In this document: one piece after another, positions 1-5,606 of the stretch
How positions within the stretch are numbered: the first letter of the stretch is position 1
How the letters are laid out: every line of letters begins with the position of its first letter
Assembly (NCBI GenBank): GCA_036382905.1
Contig: DASVPL010000112.1
Location: forward strand, 1 to 5,606
Reading direction: 5' to 3'
From: AC-37 sp036382905
GTDB taxonomy: Bacteria; Actinomycetota; Thermoleophilia; Solirubrobacterales; Thermoleophilaceae
DNA: 5,606 nucleotides
Notes under the pieces: generated by a model
The model's database searches: none
What the model was told of the DNA's origin: nothing
Seen by the model: the letters and a program-made list of their open reading frames with translations, nothing else
Position numbers and translations under genes: made by a program

Positions 1-241
1 TGCGCCGGACCGTCGAGAGCTCGGCGACCTGGCCGATGCGCTCGCCGCCCTCGCGCACGTCGTTGCCCACGACGAGGCGGGCGGCGTTGGACGACTCGAT
101 GTTCAGCTCGAACGTCGGGACGAACGGCAGGCCCTTGTTCGCGTTGTACGCGAGCACGACCGCGACGACCACGACCAGCACCGCGATCGACCCGATCAGC
201 ACGGGGCTTCCGATGATCGACGAGTTCGGCCGGCGGGTCAT
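1..241 (-). CDS. MCE/MlaD family protein, N-terminal part (truncated by window edge)
   Basis: Only the first 80 residues are in the window; the gene runs off the left edge. It starts at an ATG (241-239) overlapping the TGA stop of the preceding MCE gene in a 4-base ATGA. Residues 1-8 are polar and basic (MTRRPNSS). Residues about 9-31 form one strongly hydrophobic, valine-rich segment, a membrane anchor with its short N-terminus probably inside. Next come the junction NANKGLPFVP and the first strands of an MCE domain, with the pattern ESSNAARLVVGNDVREGG followed by an IGQV turn. Family knowledge: MCE domains form rings or tubes in the envelope that carry lipids to or from an MlaE/YrbE permease. 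Inferred role: the third MCE subunit of this operon. There is no Shine-Dalgarno sequence before the ATG, so translation probably depends on coupling. The family call is firm; the substrate is unknown. Confidence 0.82.
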   Translation of the reverse strand, partial: MTRRPNSSIIGSPVLIGSIAVLVVVVAVVLAYNANKGLPFVPTFELNIESSNAARLVVGNDVREGGERIGQVAELSTVRR

Positions 242-1785
242 GGCGCGAGCAGGAAGTCGAGGAGCTGGCTTGCGTCGGGAGCGCTCTGGCCGCGCTCCTC
301 GAGCTGGTCGAGCACGCGCTCGATCTCCTGCTGGATCTCGGGAGGCACGGTGGTCTGGCGCCCGCCGCCGCGGCGAGCGTCGCCGCCGCGCTGGCGGAAG
401 GAGGACGGCGCCGGCACTCCGGGCTCGGGCGTCCCGCCCGTCTCGGGCTGCTGCTCGTCGCCCGACGCCGTCGGCGGCGTCCCCTCACCGGGCACGGCCG
501 TCGGGTCCGGGGTGGTGATCCCGGGCTGGTTCGGCCCGAGCCACGCGCGGCAGTCCTTCAGCTCCGCCTCCCGGGCCTTGTAGTCCTCGGCGTTGACGAG
601 CGGCGCGCACTTGCTCTGGATCAGCGAGACGCGCGACAGGTGGCCCATCTGGTCGAACGCGTTGGTCTGGATCGCCTGGATGAAGACGTACTGGAGCAGC
701 GCCTGGGTGCCGGAGAAGCCGCGGCCGCCCGGGCTCTGCGGGTGGCGCTCGACGGCTCGCGCGGGGTTGTCCCAGTCCTCGAGCGTGATCGCGAGATCGT
801 TCGCGAGGTTCACCGTCGGGCGGGCGTAGGCACCCAGTTCGCGTACGCGCGGGCGCAGCGCGCGCACGGCCTCCCGGCCGGTGGGGGCGGCGTCGGCCAG
901 GGCGCGCAGCGCCGGCCGTGAGGCGTCGGAGAACTCGGACGAGATGTCGAGGAAGCGCGTGAGCTGACCGGCGCTCGCGCTCAGGTCGACCAGCACCGGC
1001 CGCTCCTCGCGCGCGACCTCCTCGAGCTTCGTCATCGTCGGCGTGAGCTCGGTGAGGAAGCCCGGCAGCGTGCGCCAGTTCTCGGCGAGGTCGCTCGAGC
1101 GCGCGGCCGAGGCGGTGGCGGTGTCCTCCGCCTCGTCCACGAAGCGGCCGACGTTCTCCTTGTTGTCGGCGAGCTTGCCGACCACGCGGTCGGCGTCGCG
1201 CACGAGCTGCTTGATGACCCGGTTGTGGTCGGCGAGGATCGCCAGCAGGTTCGAGGTCTGGCGCAGCGCGGGCACGGCCCGGCGGATCGCGTCGTTCAGC
1301 TCCTCGGGACGCCCGGCCAGGCCCACGCCGAGCTCGCCCAGGATCAGCCGGAAGCGCTCGCGGAACGGGCGGCGCATGATGTTCGTGATCAGGTCGGGCG
1401 GGATCGTCGAGGCGGTGCGCTTGATGTGCGCCCCGGCCGGCAGCTCGCGCGGGTCGTGGCCCGGCCTGCAGTCCATGTAGAACTCGCCGAGCGGCGACTG
1501 CGGTCGGGTCTCGCACTCCGCGTCGGCGCGCAGGGTGCCGTAGCCGTCCTCGGTCAGCTCGATCTCGACCAGCGCCTTCTTCGTCAGCTCGTCGAGCTCG
1601 ATCCCCTTGATCTTGCCCGCGTTCGTGCCGGCCACGCGCACGTCGCCCTCCTCCACCATCCCGAACGCGTTGTCCAGCTCGACCACGTAGCGGCGGCCGT
1701 CGCCGACGCCCTCGTCCGAGGACGCCGCCGCGAACGCGACCGCCGCCACCACCGCGAGCAGCGCTATGACGAGGCGGCGGATCAT
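238..1785 (-). CDS. MCE/MlaD family protein with long helical region and proline-rich C-terminal tail
   Basis: A complete gene of 515 residues. The frame is open further upstream, but ATG 1785-1783 is chosen because it overlaps the previous stop codon (ATGA) and starts a protein of the form MIRRLVIALL. Residues 5-22 are a hydrophobic anchor or uncleaved signal. Residues about 32-125 are the MCE domain: a VELDNAFGMVEEGDVRVAGT stretch, then NAGKIKGI, then SPLGEFYMDC. Residues about 130-340 are mostly helical, as in actinobacterial MCE proteins, whose helices extend the lipid tunnel. Residues 355-420 form a family-typical C-terminal segment (GRGFSGTQALLQYVF onwards) with C393 and C412; another pair, C91 and C106, lies in the MCE domain. 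Residues about 420-478 are low in complexity and rich in Pro, Gly and Thr, and the last 35 residues form a short charged helix. Likely role: envelope lipid transport, anchored in the membrane. It is co-transcribed with the MCE genes on either side. Confidence 0.88.
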   Translation of the reverse strand: MIRRLVIALLAVVAAVAFAAASSDEGVGDGRRYVVELDNAFGMVEEGDVRVAGTNAGKIKGIELDELTKKALVEIELTEDGYGTLRADAECETRPQSPLGEFYMDCRPGHDPRELPAGAHIKRTASTIPPDLITNIMRRPFRERFRLILGELGVGLAGRPEELNDAIRRAVPALRQTSNLLAILADHNRVIKQLVRDADRVVGKLADNKENVGRFVDEAEDTATASAARSSDLAENWRTLPGFLTELTPTMTKLEEVAREERPVLVDLSASAGQLTRFLDISSEFSDASRPALRALADAAPTGREAVRALRPRVRELGAYARPTVNLANDLAITLEDWDNPARAVERHPQSPGGRGFSGTQALLQYVFIQAIQTNAFDQMGHLSRVSLIQSKCAPLVNAEDYKAREAELKDCRAWLGPNQPGITTPDPTAVPGEGTPPTASGDEQQPETGGTPEPGVPAPSSFRQRGGDARRGGGRQTTVPPEIQQEIERVLDQLEERGQSAPDASQLLDFLLAP

Positions 1786-3209
1786 GGCCCGAGTGGCAAC
1801 TGGGTCTCGTCGCAGTTGAACTCGGGGTACGGCTTCCACGGCGTCGACCCGTCGCCGAAGCTGTCCCGCTCGCCGGCGCCCGGGCACTTGTTGCGCTGGC
1901 CCGTCTGCGCGACGTTCTCGATCTCGGCCGCGCGCGCGATCGGCGCGAGCGGCTGCACCAGCCCGTTCTTGAACGAGAACGCCGACACGTGGCTGGCGGC
2001 GCGGCTGAAGCCGCCGAGCGCGTCGATGTTCCCGGTGTGGGAGAAGTCGTCGAGCCAGCCGGTGAAGTCGTTCGAGTACGGGCGAGCGAACGCGATCCGC
2101 GGCGTGGCGCTGGCGAGGGCCTCCGCCGTCGCCGGCAGCGCGCCCTTGCGCTCGGCGCCGTTGCGCCTGACCGGGCCGACCGCGATGTCGCGCAGCGGGA
2201 GCGTGGCCAGCGAGAGGTCGATCAGGTCGTTGTCGGCGCCGCGCCGGGTGGTGATCCGCGCGAGGTCCCGCACGGCCGGGTCGAGGTCCTGCACGAGCCG
2301 GCGCACCTCGCCCGTGTAGGGCGCGAGCCGCCGCGCGACCGGCTTGAACTCCGTCACGAGCGGGTCTAGGTCGTCGATGGTCGCGCGCAGGTTCACGTAG
2401 GTCGTGTTGGCCTGGCGCATGAAGTCGGGGAGCTGCTGGATCGCGTCGGCCAGGGCGCCGCCGCCGGCCTCGCTGCGCGGGCGGGCGACCGCGCCGGTGG
2501 TGTCGGCGAGGTTGGAGACGAGCGAGGCGAGGTCGTCACGGCGGTCGGCGATGTCGCCGACGAGCCCCGACGTCTCGGTCACGAACCGTTCGAGGTCGCC
2601 GGTGTCGCGATTCAGCTCACGGAACAGGCGGCTCGCGGAGACGAGCGCGGGGTCCAGGTAGAGATAGCCCTGGTTGAGGTTCTCGGCCTGGCCGGCGTAC
2701 TGGCGGGCGGAGCCGCGAAAGACCTTGCGCAGCGAGTCGCGCGTGCGCTTGTCGAAGATCGAGAAGACCTCGTCGAGGTCGACGTTCGAGGTCGTGTCGG
2801 CCTCCTCGATCACGCCACCGTCCTCGATCGTGTCCCCCTTGCCGGTCCTCTCCGGATAGCGCAGGTCGATGTAGCGGCTGGCTGGCCCCGAGAGGCCGAA
2901 CTGGCGGATCTGGGCGTGGGTGCCGCGCGGCAGCGGCGCGAACGCGTCGTCGATCGAGAGCTCGAGCTCGGCGGCGCCGTCGTCGGTGAGGCGCAGCTTC
3001 TTGACGGTGCCGACCTTCTGCCCGCCGATCTCCACCAGGCCCCCGCGCACCACTTGGCCGGCGTTCTGGAAGCGCGTCCTGACGGTGTAGTCGCCGCCGG
3101 AGTCGTAGAACATCAGCCACCCGACCAGCGCCGCCGCCGCGACCAGCACGAGGAGCACGGCCACGCGCACGGCAGATCGCCGTGTGGACACGCTCCTCCC
3201 GGTCACCAC
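1782..3209 (-). CDS. MCE/MlaD family protein, first gene of the MCE operon
   Basis: Up to 475 residues. A basic N-terminus is followed by one hydrophobic segment at about residues 14-35 (VRVAVLLVLVAAAALVGWLM). The MCE domain lies at about 40-137: YTVRTRFQNAGQVVRGGLVE, then IGGQKVGTV, then an FGLSGPASRYIDL strand. A long, mainly helical region covers about 145-330. The C-terminal segment has a GWLDDFSHTG motif near 384-393, a KCPGAGERDSFG motif and two cysteines, C442 and C466, close enough to form a disulfide outside the membrane. Likely role: envelope-side lipid-binding subunit of an MCE transporter. The start is uncertain. The frame is given from the GTG at 3209, which has only a distant GGGGAG (12 bases away). 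The GTG at 3191 (residue 7) has GGGAGGA just upstream, though 3 bases is a tight spacing. The end overlaps the next gene by ATGA. Confidence 0.87.
   Translation of the reverse strand: MVTGRSVSTRRSAVRVAVLLVLVAAAALVGWLMFYDSGGDYTVRTRFQNAGQVVRGGLVEIGGQKVGTVKKLRLTDDGAAELELSIDDAFAPLPRGTHAQIRQFGLSGPASRYIDLRYPERTGKGDTIEDGGVIEEADTTSNVDLDEVFSIFDKRTRDSLRKVFRGSARQYAGQAENLNQGYLYLDPALVSASRLFRELNRDTGDLERFVTETSGLVGDIADRRDDLASLVSNLADTTGAVARPRSEAGGGALADAIQQLPDFMRQANTTYVNLRATIDDLDPLVTEFKPVARRLAPYTGEVRRLVQDLDPAVRDLARITTRRGADNDLIDLSLATLPLRDIAVGPVRRNGAERKGALPATAEALASATPRIAFARPYSNDFTGWLDDFSHTGNIDALGGFSRAASHVSAFSFKNGLVQPLAPIARAAEIENVAQTGQRNKCPGAGERDSFGDGSTPWKPYPEFNCDETQLPLGP
3194..3200 (-). promoter_or_regulatory. 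Possible Shine-Dalgarno sequence for the first MCE gene (internal GTG start)
   Basis: Read on the minus strand this is GGGAGGA, followed by GC and the GTG at 3191-3189. The core matches the anti-Shine-Dalgarno well, but GGAGG ends only 3 bases before the GTG, shorter than usual. If it is used, the protein starts VSTRRSAVRV and is six residues shorter than the form starting at 3209. It is a candidate only. Confidence 0.35.
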
Positions 3210-3322
3210 TAGCGCACCACTCTCCCCGGCGGCGCAAGCTACACCTCCGGGCGGCCGCGCGGCGCCAGTGGCGGTGTGCCACGCGCGGGATACTCCTCGC
3301 TCCCGCCCGAGAGGAGATGCAG
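3210..3322. promoter_or_regulatory. Divergent intergenic region, presumed promoters for the MCE operon and the SnoaL-like gene
   Basis: The genes on either side point away from each other, so both promoters should lie in these roughly 110 bases. Only weak -10-like hexamers are visible: GATACT on the plus strand at 3289-3294, which would place a start about 30 bases before the plus-strand GTG, and TAGCTT on the minus strand at 3241-3236, about 27 bases before the GTG at 3209. Neither has a recognisable -35 hexamer at the normal distance, which is common in high-GC actinobacteria. No convincing operator repeat is seen. The middle is GC-rich and contains the self-complementary GCGGCCGC near 3251-3258. 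Confidence 0.4.
3312..3316 (+). promoter_or_regulatory. Shine-Dalgarno AGGAG for the SnoaL-like gene; favours GTG 3323 over ATG 3317
   Basis: AGGAG lies directly against an ATG at 3317-3319 with no spacer, a geometry that should not work for that codon. The in-frame GTG two codons later (3323-3325) has a 6-base spacer, which is close to ideal. The site therefore argues for the GTG start, giving 173 residues in place of 175. Confidence 0.6.
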
Positions 3323-3844
3323 GTGCCGGTCAGCGAGTCACTGAGGCAGTCGCGCGAGGCGACGGTCCGCGAGCACATGGAGTCGGAGAACAGGCACGAT
3401 TTCGACACCACCATCGCGACCTTCGACCACCCGCGCTACGAGCTGATCGCCACCGGCGAGGTGCACGACGGCGAGGCCGAGGTGCGCGACTACTTCGCCG
3501 ACACGCGCACCTCGTTCCCGGACCAGTCGAACGAGCCGCTCGAGTTCCACCACTCCGACACGGCGGTGGTGGTCGAGTTCATCCTGCGCGGCACGCACCT
3601 GGGCCCGCTGCGCGGGCTCCCCCCGACCGGCCGCTCGTTCGAGTGCCGCATGTGCGCGCTGTTCCTCTTCGACCCGGACGGCGACCGGATCGTCGGCGAG
3701 CGCGTCTACTTCGACCAGGCGACGATCATGCGCCAGCTCGGGGTCGCGCACGACCCAGCGTCGCTGGCCGGCCGCGTCTCCACGCTCGTGTCGCACCCGC
3801 TCACGATCGGACGCGCCCTTTCGGGCCGCCTACGGCGCGGGTGA
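3323..3844 (+). CDS. SnoaL-like / NTF2-fold protein (ester cyclase-type family)
   Basis: A soluble protein of 173 residues (175 if ATG 3317 is used), with no signal peptide or membrane segment. It has the layout of SnoaL-like proteins: an N-terminal helix with REHMESENRHDFD (about 16-28), then HPRYELIATGEVHDG (about 36-50), a helix with EVRDYFADTRTSFPDQ, then beta strands carrying AVVVEFILRGTH and GPLRGLPPTGRSFECRM, and a closing strand and helix RIVGERVYFDQATIMRQLG (about 122-140). Known for the fold: a cone-shaped cavity that binds small hydrophobic molecules. Members include polyketide cyclases, isomerases, epoxide hydrolases and many without a known reaction, so substrate and activity cannot be given here. 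The last 33 residues go beyond the core fold and end in a basic SGRLRRG. The gene diverges from the MCE operon, but that alone does not prove a shared function. Its TGA shares one base with the palindrome that follows. Confidence 0.83.
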   Translation: MPVSESLRQSREATVREHMESENRHDFDTTIATFDHPRYELIATGEVHDGEAEVRDYFADTRTSFPDQSNEPLEFHHSDTAVVVEFILRGTHLGPLRGLPPTGRSFECRMCALFLFDPDGDRIVGERVYFDQATIMRQLGVAHDPASLAGRVSTLVSHPLTIGRALSGRLRRG

Positions 3845-3880
3845 AGTCAAAAGCGTCCTCTATTGGGACGCTATCGACTT
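3844..3880. terminator. Interrupted palindrome between convergent genes; likely intrinsic terminator, best on the minus strand
   Basis: An inner stem AGCGTCC (3852-3858) pairs with GGACGCT (3866-3872) around a 7-base loop. An outer stem AAGTC (3844-3848) pairs with GACTT (3876-3880). Of the three positions between the stems on each arm, only the middle one pairs. Read on the minus strand, the inner stem is followed by TTTT and then GACTT, a short T-run suited to ending the uvrA-acyltransferase transcript about 40-60 bases past its stop. On the plus strand it directly follows the SnoaL-like gene's stop but has a poorer T-run. Lying between convergent genes, it may work in both directions. It could instead be part of a mobile-element end. 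Confidence 0.5.
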
Positions 3881-3883
3881 AGG

Positions 3884-3893
3884 GACAATTGTC
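3884..3893. repeat. Perfect 10-base palindrome GACAATTGTC
   Basis: A fully self-complementary decamer lies three bases after the hairpin, between the two convergent stop codons. With the hairpin it makes a 50-base block (3844-3893) containing 23 G or C by direct count, far below the rest of the window. The pentamer GGGAC occurs twice here (3865-3869 and 3882-3886), the second running into the palindrome. It could be a protein-binding site, but it sits at the 3' ends of both neighbours, which fits poorly with an operator. Together with the preceding CGACTTAGGGACA it resembles insertion-sequence ends; that is recollection, not a match I can verify. Confidence 0.4.
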
Positions 3894-3909
3894 ACTTGCG
3901 TTCGTAGCG

Positions 3910-4524
3910 CTAGCCCGGCCCGGCGGCCTCAGGCGCTTCCTCGCGGCGGAACTCGATCTCGCGGATCACCTTTGCGGGCACGCCCGCCGCGATCACGCCC
4001 GGCGGCACGTCCTTGGTGACCACGCTGTTCGCCCCGATCACGGAGTGGTCGCCGATCGTCACGCCGGTGTTCACCACGCAGTTCACGCCGAACCAGCAGT
4101 TCGAGCCGATCCGGGTCGGGCCCTTGGAGGTGAAGCCCTGCCAGGTCACGGGGATGTCGTCGCGGTCGTAGCCGTGGGCGGCGTCCGAGATGAAGCAGCC
4201 GTTGGCGAACATCGTGTGGTCGCCGATCGTCACCTCGTTCTGCGCGGCGATCATCGTGTTCTTGTTGAGGAAGCACCCCTCGCCCACGACCACGCGCCCC
4301 TCGTCGGCGATGGTGATCCAGCAGCCGGGCTCGAGCAACGTCCCCTTCCCAAGCCGCAGTCGACCCGAGTCGAGGGACTCCAGCACGTTCCCCTCCACCG
4401 GGAACCGGATGTAGGCCCCGGACTCCAGCATGTGCCGGTGGATGCGCAGCCGCCGCACCGGCCGGGCGTTGCGCTCGTACCACCACCACTTCTGCGCGTA
4501 GAGCTTCGCCTGGGCGCGCGTCAC
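3910..4524 (-). CDS. Left-handed beta-helix (hexapeptide repeat) acyltransferase
   Basis: A protein of 204 residues. The start is taken as GTG 4524-4522, which overlaps the uvrA stop as GTGA. The open frame continues upstream, but there it only shadows uvrA. The N-terminus is basic and aromatic (AQKWWWYERNARPVRRLRIHR), followed by GAYIRFPVEGNVLES. From about 58 the chain shows hexapeptide-type repeats of the left-handed beta-helix (LRLGKGTLLEPG, GRVVVGEGCFLNKNTMI, NEVTIGDHTMFANGCFI). After an insertion (about 113-133, DAAHGYDRDDIPVTWQG) further repeats follow (TRIGSNCWFGVNCVV, VTIGDHSVIGANSVVT). It ends with KDVPPGVIAAGVPAKVIREI, the classic closing motif of LacA/WbbJ-type acetyltransferases. 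H117 in the insertion is the likely catalytic base. Family role: acyl transfer, usually from acetyl-CoA, to a sugar or other small acceptor; many work in surface polysaccharide synthesis. The real acceptor is unknown. The link to uvrA may only be shared transcription. Confidence 0.9.
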   Translation of the reverse strand: MTRAQAKLYAQKWWWYERNARPVRRLRIHRHMLESGAYIRFPVEGNVLESLDSGRLRLGKGTLLEPGCWITIADEGRVVVGEGCFLNKNTMIAAQNEVTIGDHTMFANGCFISDAAHGYDRDDIPVTWQGFTSKGPTRIGSNCWFGVNCVVNTGVTIGDHSVIGANSVVTKDVPPGVIAAGVPAKVIREIEFRREEAPEAAGPG

Positions 4525-5606
4525 GCCGCGGCCGCCAGGCGGCGGCGCGGGCGCTTCGTGACCTTCGGCGTCACGATCCCCGAGAGGAAGCGGCCCGTGT
4601 GCGTCCCCTGCGTGGCGGCGACCTGCTCGGGAGTGCCCTCGGCGACGATCGTGCCGCCCTCCTCGCCGCCCTCCGGACCGAGGTCGATGATCCGGTCGGC
4701 GGTCTTGATCACGTCGAGGTTGTGCTCGATCACCACGACCGTGTTGCCCACCTCCACGAGCCGCTGGAGCATCTCGAGCAGCCGCTGGACGTCCGCGAAG
4801 TGCAGCCCCGTGGTGGGCTCGTCGAGGATGTACAGCGTGCGGCCGGTGCCCACCTTGCTGAGCTCCGTGGCCAGCTTCACCCGCTGCGCCTCGCCGCCCG
4901 ACAGCGTCGTGGCCGGCTGCCCGAGCCGGATGTAGTCGAGCCCGACGTCGTGCAGCGCCTGGAGCCGGCGCTTGATCTTCGGGATGTGCTGGAAGAAGTC
5001 GAGCGCCTCCTCGACCGGCATCTGGAGCACGTCGGAGATCGTCTTGCCCTTGAACCGGACCTCGAGCGTCTCGCGGTTGTAGCGGCGCCCGCCGCACTGC
5101 TCGCACGGCACGTAGACGTCCGGCAGGAAGTGCATCTCGATCTTGATCTGGCCGTCGCCGCGGCAGACCTCGCAGCGCCCGCCCTTCACGTTGAACGAGA
5201 AGCGGCCGGGCTTGTAGCCGCGCGCCCGCGCCTCCTGGGTGCGCGAGAATAGGTCGCGGATCGGGTCGAACAGGCCGGTGTAGGTGGCCGGGTTCGAGCG
5301 CGGCGTGCGCCCGATCGGCGACTGGTCGATGTTGATGATCTTGTCCACCTGCTCGAGGCCGGTCACGCGCCGGTGCGCGCCCGGACGCAGCTTCGCCTTG
5401 TGCAGGCGGTTGGCGACGGCCTTGTAGAGCACCTCGTTCACGAGCGTCGACTTGCCCGATCCGGACACGCCCGTGACGCAGCAGAAGACCCCGAGCGGGA
5501 TGCGGGCGTCGACCTTCTGGAGGTTGTGCTGGGCGGCGGCCTCGATCTCGATGTGGCCGGCCGGGCGCCGGCGGCGGCGCGGCACGGGGATCTGGCGCGT
5601 GCCGGA
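4521..5606 (-). CDS. uvrA: Excinuclease ABC subunit A (UvrA), C-terminal part
   Basis: The C-terminal 361 residues of a protein normally about 950 long; the 5' end lies beyond the right edge. UvrA is the damage-sensing ABC-type ATPase of nucleotide excision repair: a dimer that finds distorted DNA and loads UvrB. The visible part is the second ATPase module. Counting from the first complete codon (5606), the Walker A motif GVSGSGKST is at 46-54 and zinc-finger cysteines are at 145, 148, 168 and 171 (CEVC, 19 residues, CEQC). The ABC signature LSGGEAQRVKLA starts at 235, Walker B (LYILDEPTTGLH) at 258, and the switch histidine in VVVIEHNLDVIKTADRIIDL at 295. Near 84-103 is the conserved INIDQSPIGRTPRSNPATYT. 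All key residues are intact. The tail after FLSGIV is short, basic and alanine-rich (KRPRRRLAAAA). The TGA overlaps the acyltransferase GTG. Confidence 0.97.
   Translation of the reverse strand, partial: SGTRQIPVPRRRRRPAGHIEIEAAAQHNLQKVDARIPLGVFCCVTGVSGSGKSTLVNEVLYKAVANRLHKAKLRPGAHRRVTGLEQVDKIINIDQSPIGRTPRSNPATYTGLFDPIRDLFSRTQEARARGYKPGRFSFNVKGGRCEVCRGDGQIKIEMHFLPDVYVPCEQCGGRRYNRETLEVRFKGKTISDVLQMPVEEALDFFQHIPKIKRRLQALHDVGLDYIRLGQPATTLSGGEAQRVKLATELSKVGTGRTLYILDEPTTGLHFADVQRLLEMLQRLVEVGNTVVVIEHNLDVIKTADRIIDLGPEGGEEGGTIVAEGTPEQVAATQGTHTGRFLSGIVTPKVTKRPRRRLAAAA

Noticed and set aside
485..1516. Minus-strand open frame of 343 codons within the second MCE gene
   Set aside because: It is a shifted frame of the real gene; its translation is Arg/Ala/Pro-rich and resembles no protein, while the other frame gives a full MCE protein.
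1225..2319. Long plus-strand open frame of 364 codons opposite the two MCE genes
   Set aside because: It is antisense to two clear MCE genes, is rich in Arg, Ala, Gly and Val with no recognisable domain, and is the usual product of high-GC codon use on the other strand.
3182..3322. Extension of the SnoaL-like gene upstream to GTG 3182
   Set aside because: The extra residues are basic and low in complexity, have no Shine-Dalgarno sequence, and would overlap the start of the divergent MCE gene; family members begin near the AGGAG site.
3815..3836. Small stem-loops GCCC-TTTC-GGGC (3815-3826) and GCCG-CCTA-CGGC (3825-3836)
   Set aside because: They are four-base stems inside the coding sequence of the SnoaL-like gene, overlap each other, and are expected by chance at this GC content.
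4525..5106. Upstream extension of the acyltransferase frame to a possible start at 5106 (398 residues)
   Set aside because: The added residues are an out-of-frame reading of uvrA with low-complexity Arg/Ala/Gly content. The GTG overlapping the uvrA stop gives a normal length for the family.
4599..5252. Plus-strand open frame of 217 codons opposite uvrA
   Set aside because: It lies opposite highly conserved UvrA motifs, and the translation has no recognisable features.
1..5606. CRISPR arrays, tRNA or rRNA genes, and transposase genes
   Set aside because: No regularly spaced repeats, no tRNA-like cloverleaf with a TTC-type arm, no rRNA-like conserved stretch and no transposase motif were seen on either strand.

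Overview
The window is very GC-rich, with codons that nearly all end in G or C, and its protein families look actinobacterial. The style of the MCE proteins, with long helical C-terminal regions and short cysteine-bearing tails, is most like Thermoleophilia (Solirubrobacterales). That placement comes from recalled family resemblance, not from a search.

Positions 1-3209 (minus strand) hold three consecutive MCE/MlaD-type genes, read from about 3209 down to the left edge. The first encodes about 475 residues and the second 515; the third is cut by the window edge after about 80 residues. Each has an N-terminal membrane anchor followed by an MCE domain. Both junctions are 4-base ATGA overlaps, so this is one tightly coupled operon, probably for the envelope-spanning part of a lipid import or trafficking ABC system. 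No permease or ATPase gene is in view, and the operon begins here with an MCE gene.

Positions 3210-3322 are a divergent intergenic region that should hold promoters for both directions. A plus-strand gene at 3323-3844 encodes a small soluble SnoaL-like (NTF2-fold) protein. It converges on a minus-strand pair, and the 65-base gap between them (3845-3909) contains an unusually AT-rich 37-base interrupted palindrome and a perfect 10-base palindrome. These can be read as a terminator for the convergent genes and/or as a relic of an insertion-sequence end.

Positions 3910-5606 (minus strand) hold the C-terminal 361 residues of the excision-repair ATPase UvrA, then a left-handed beta-helix (hexapeptide) acyltransferase of 204 residues whose GTG start overlaps the uvrA stop codon.

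Most of the content is recognisable. I see no clear case for a wholly new system. The points most worth a second look are the AT-rich palindromic segment, the three Shine-Dalgarno-less 4-base overlaps, the MCE operon headed by an MCE gene next to a divergent NTF2-fold gene, and the uvrA-acyltransferase coupling.
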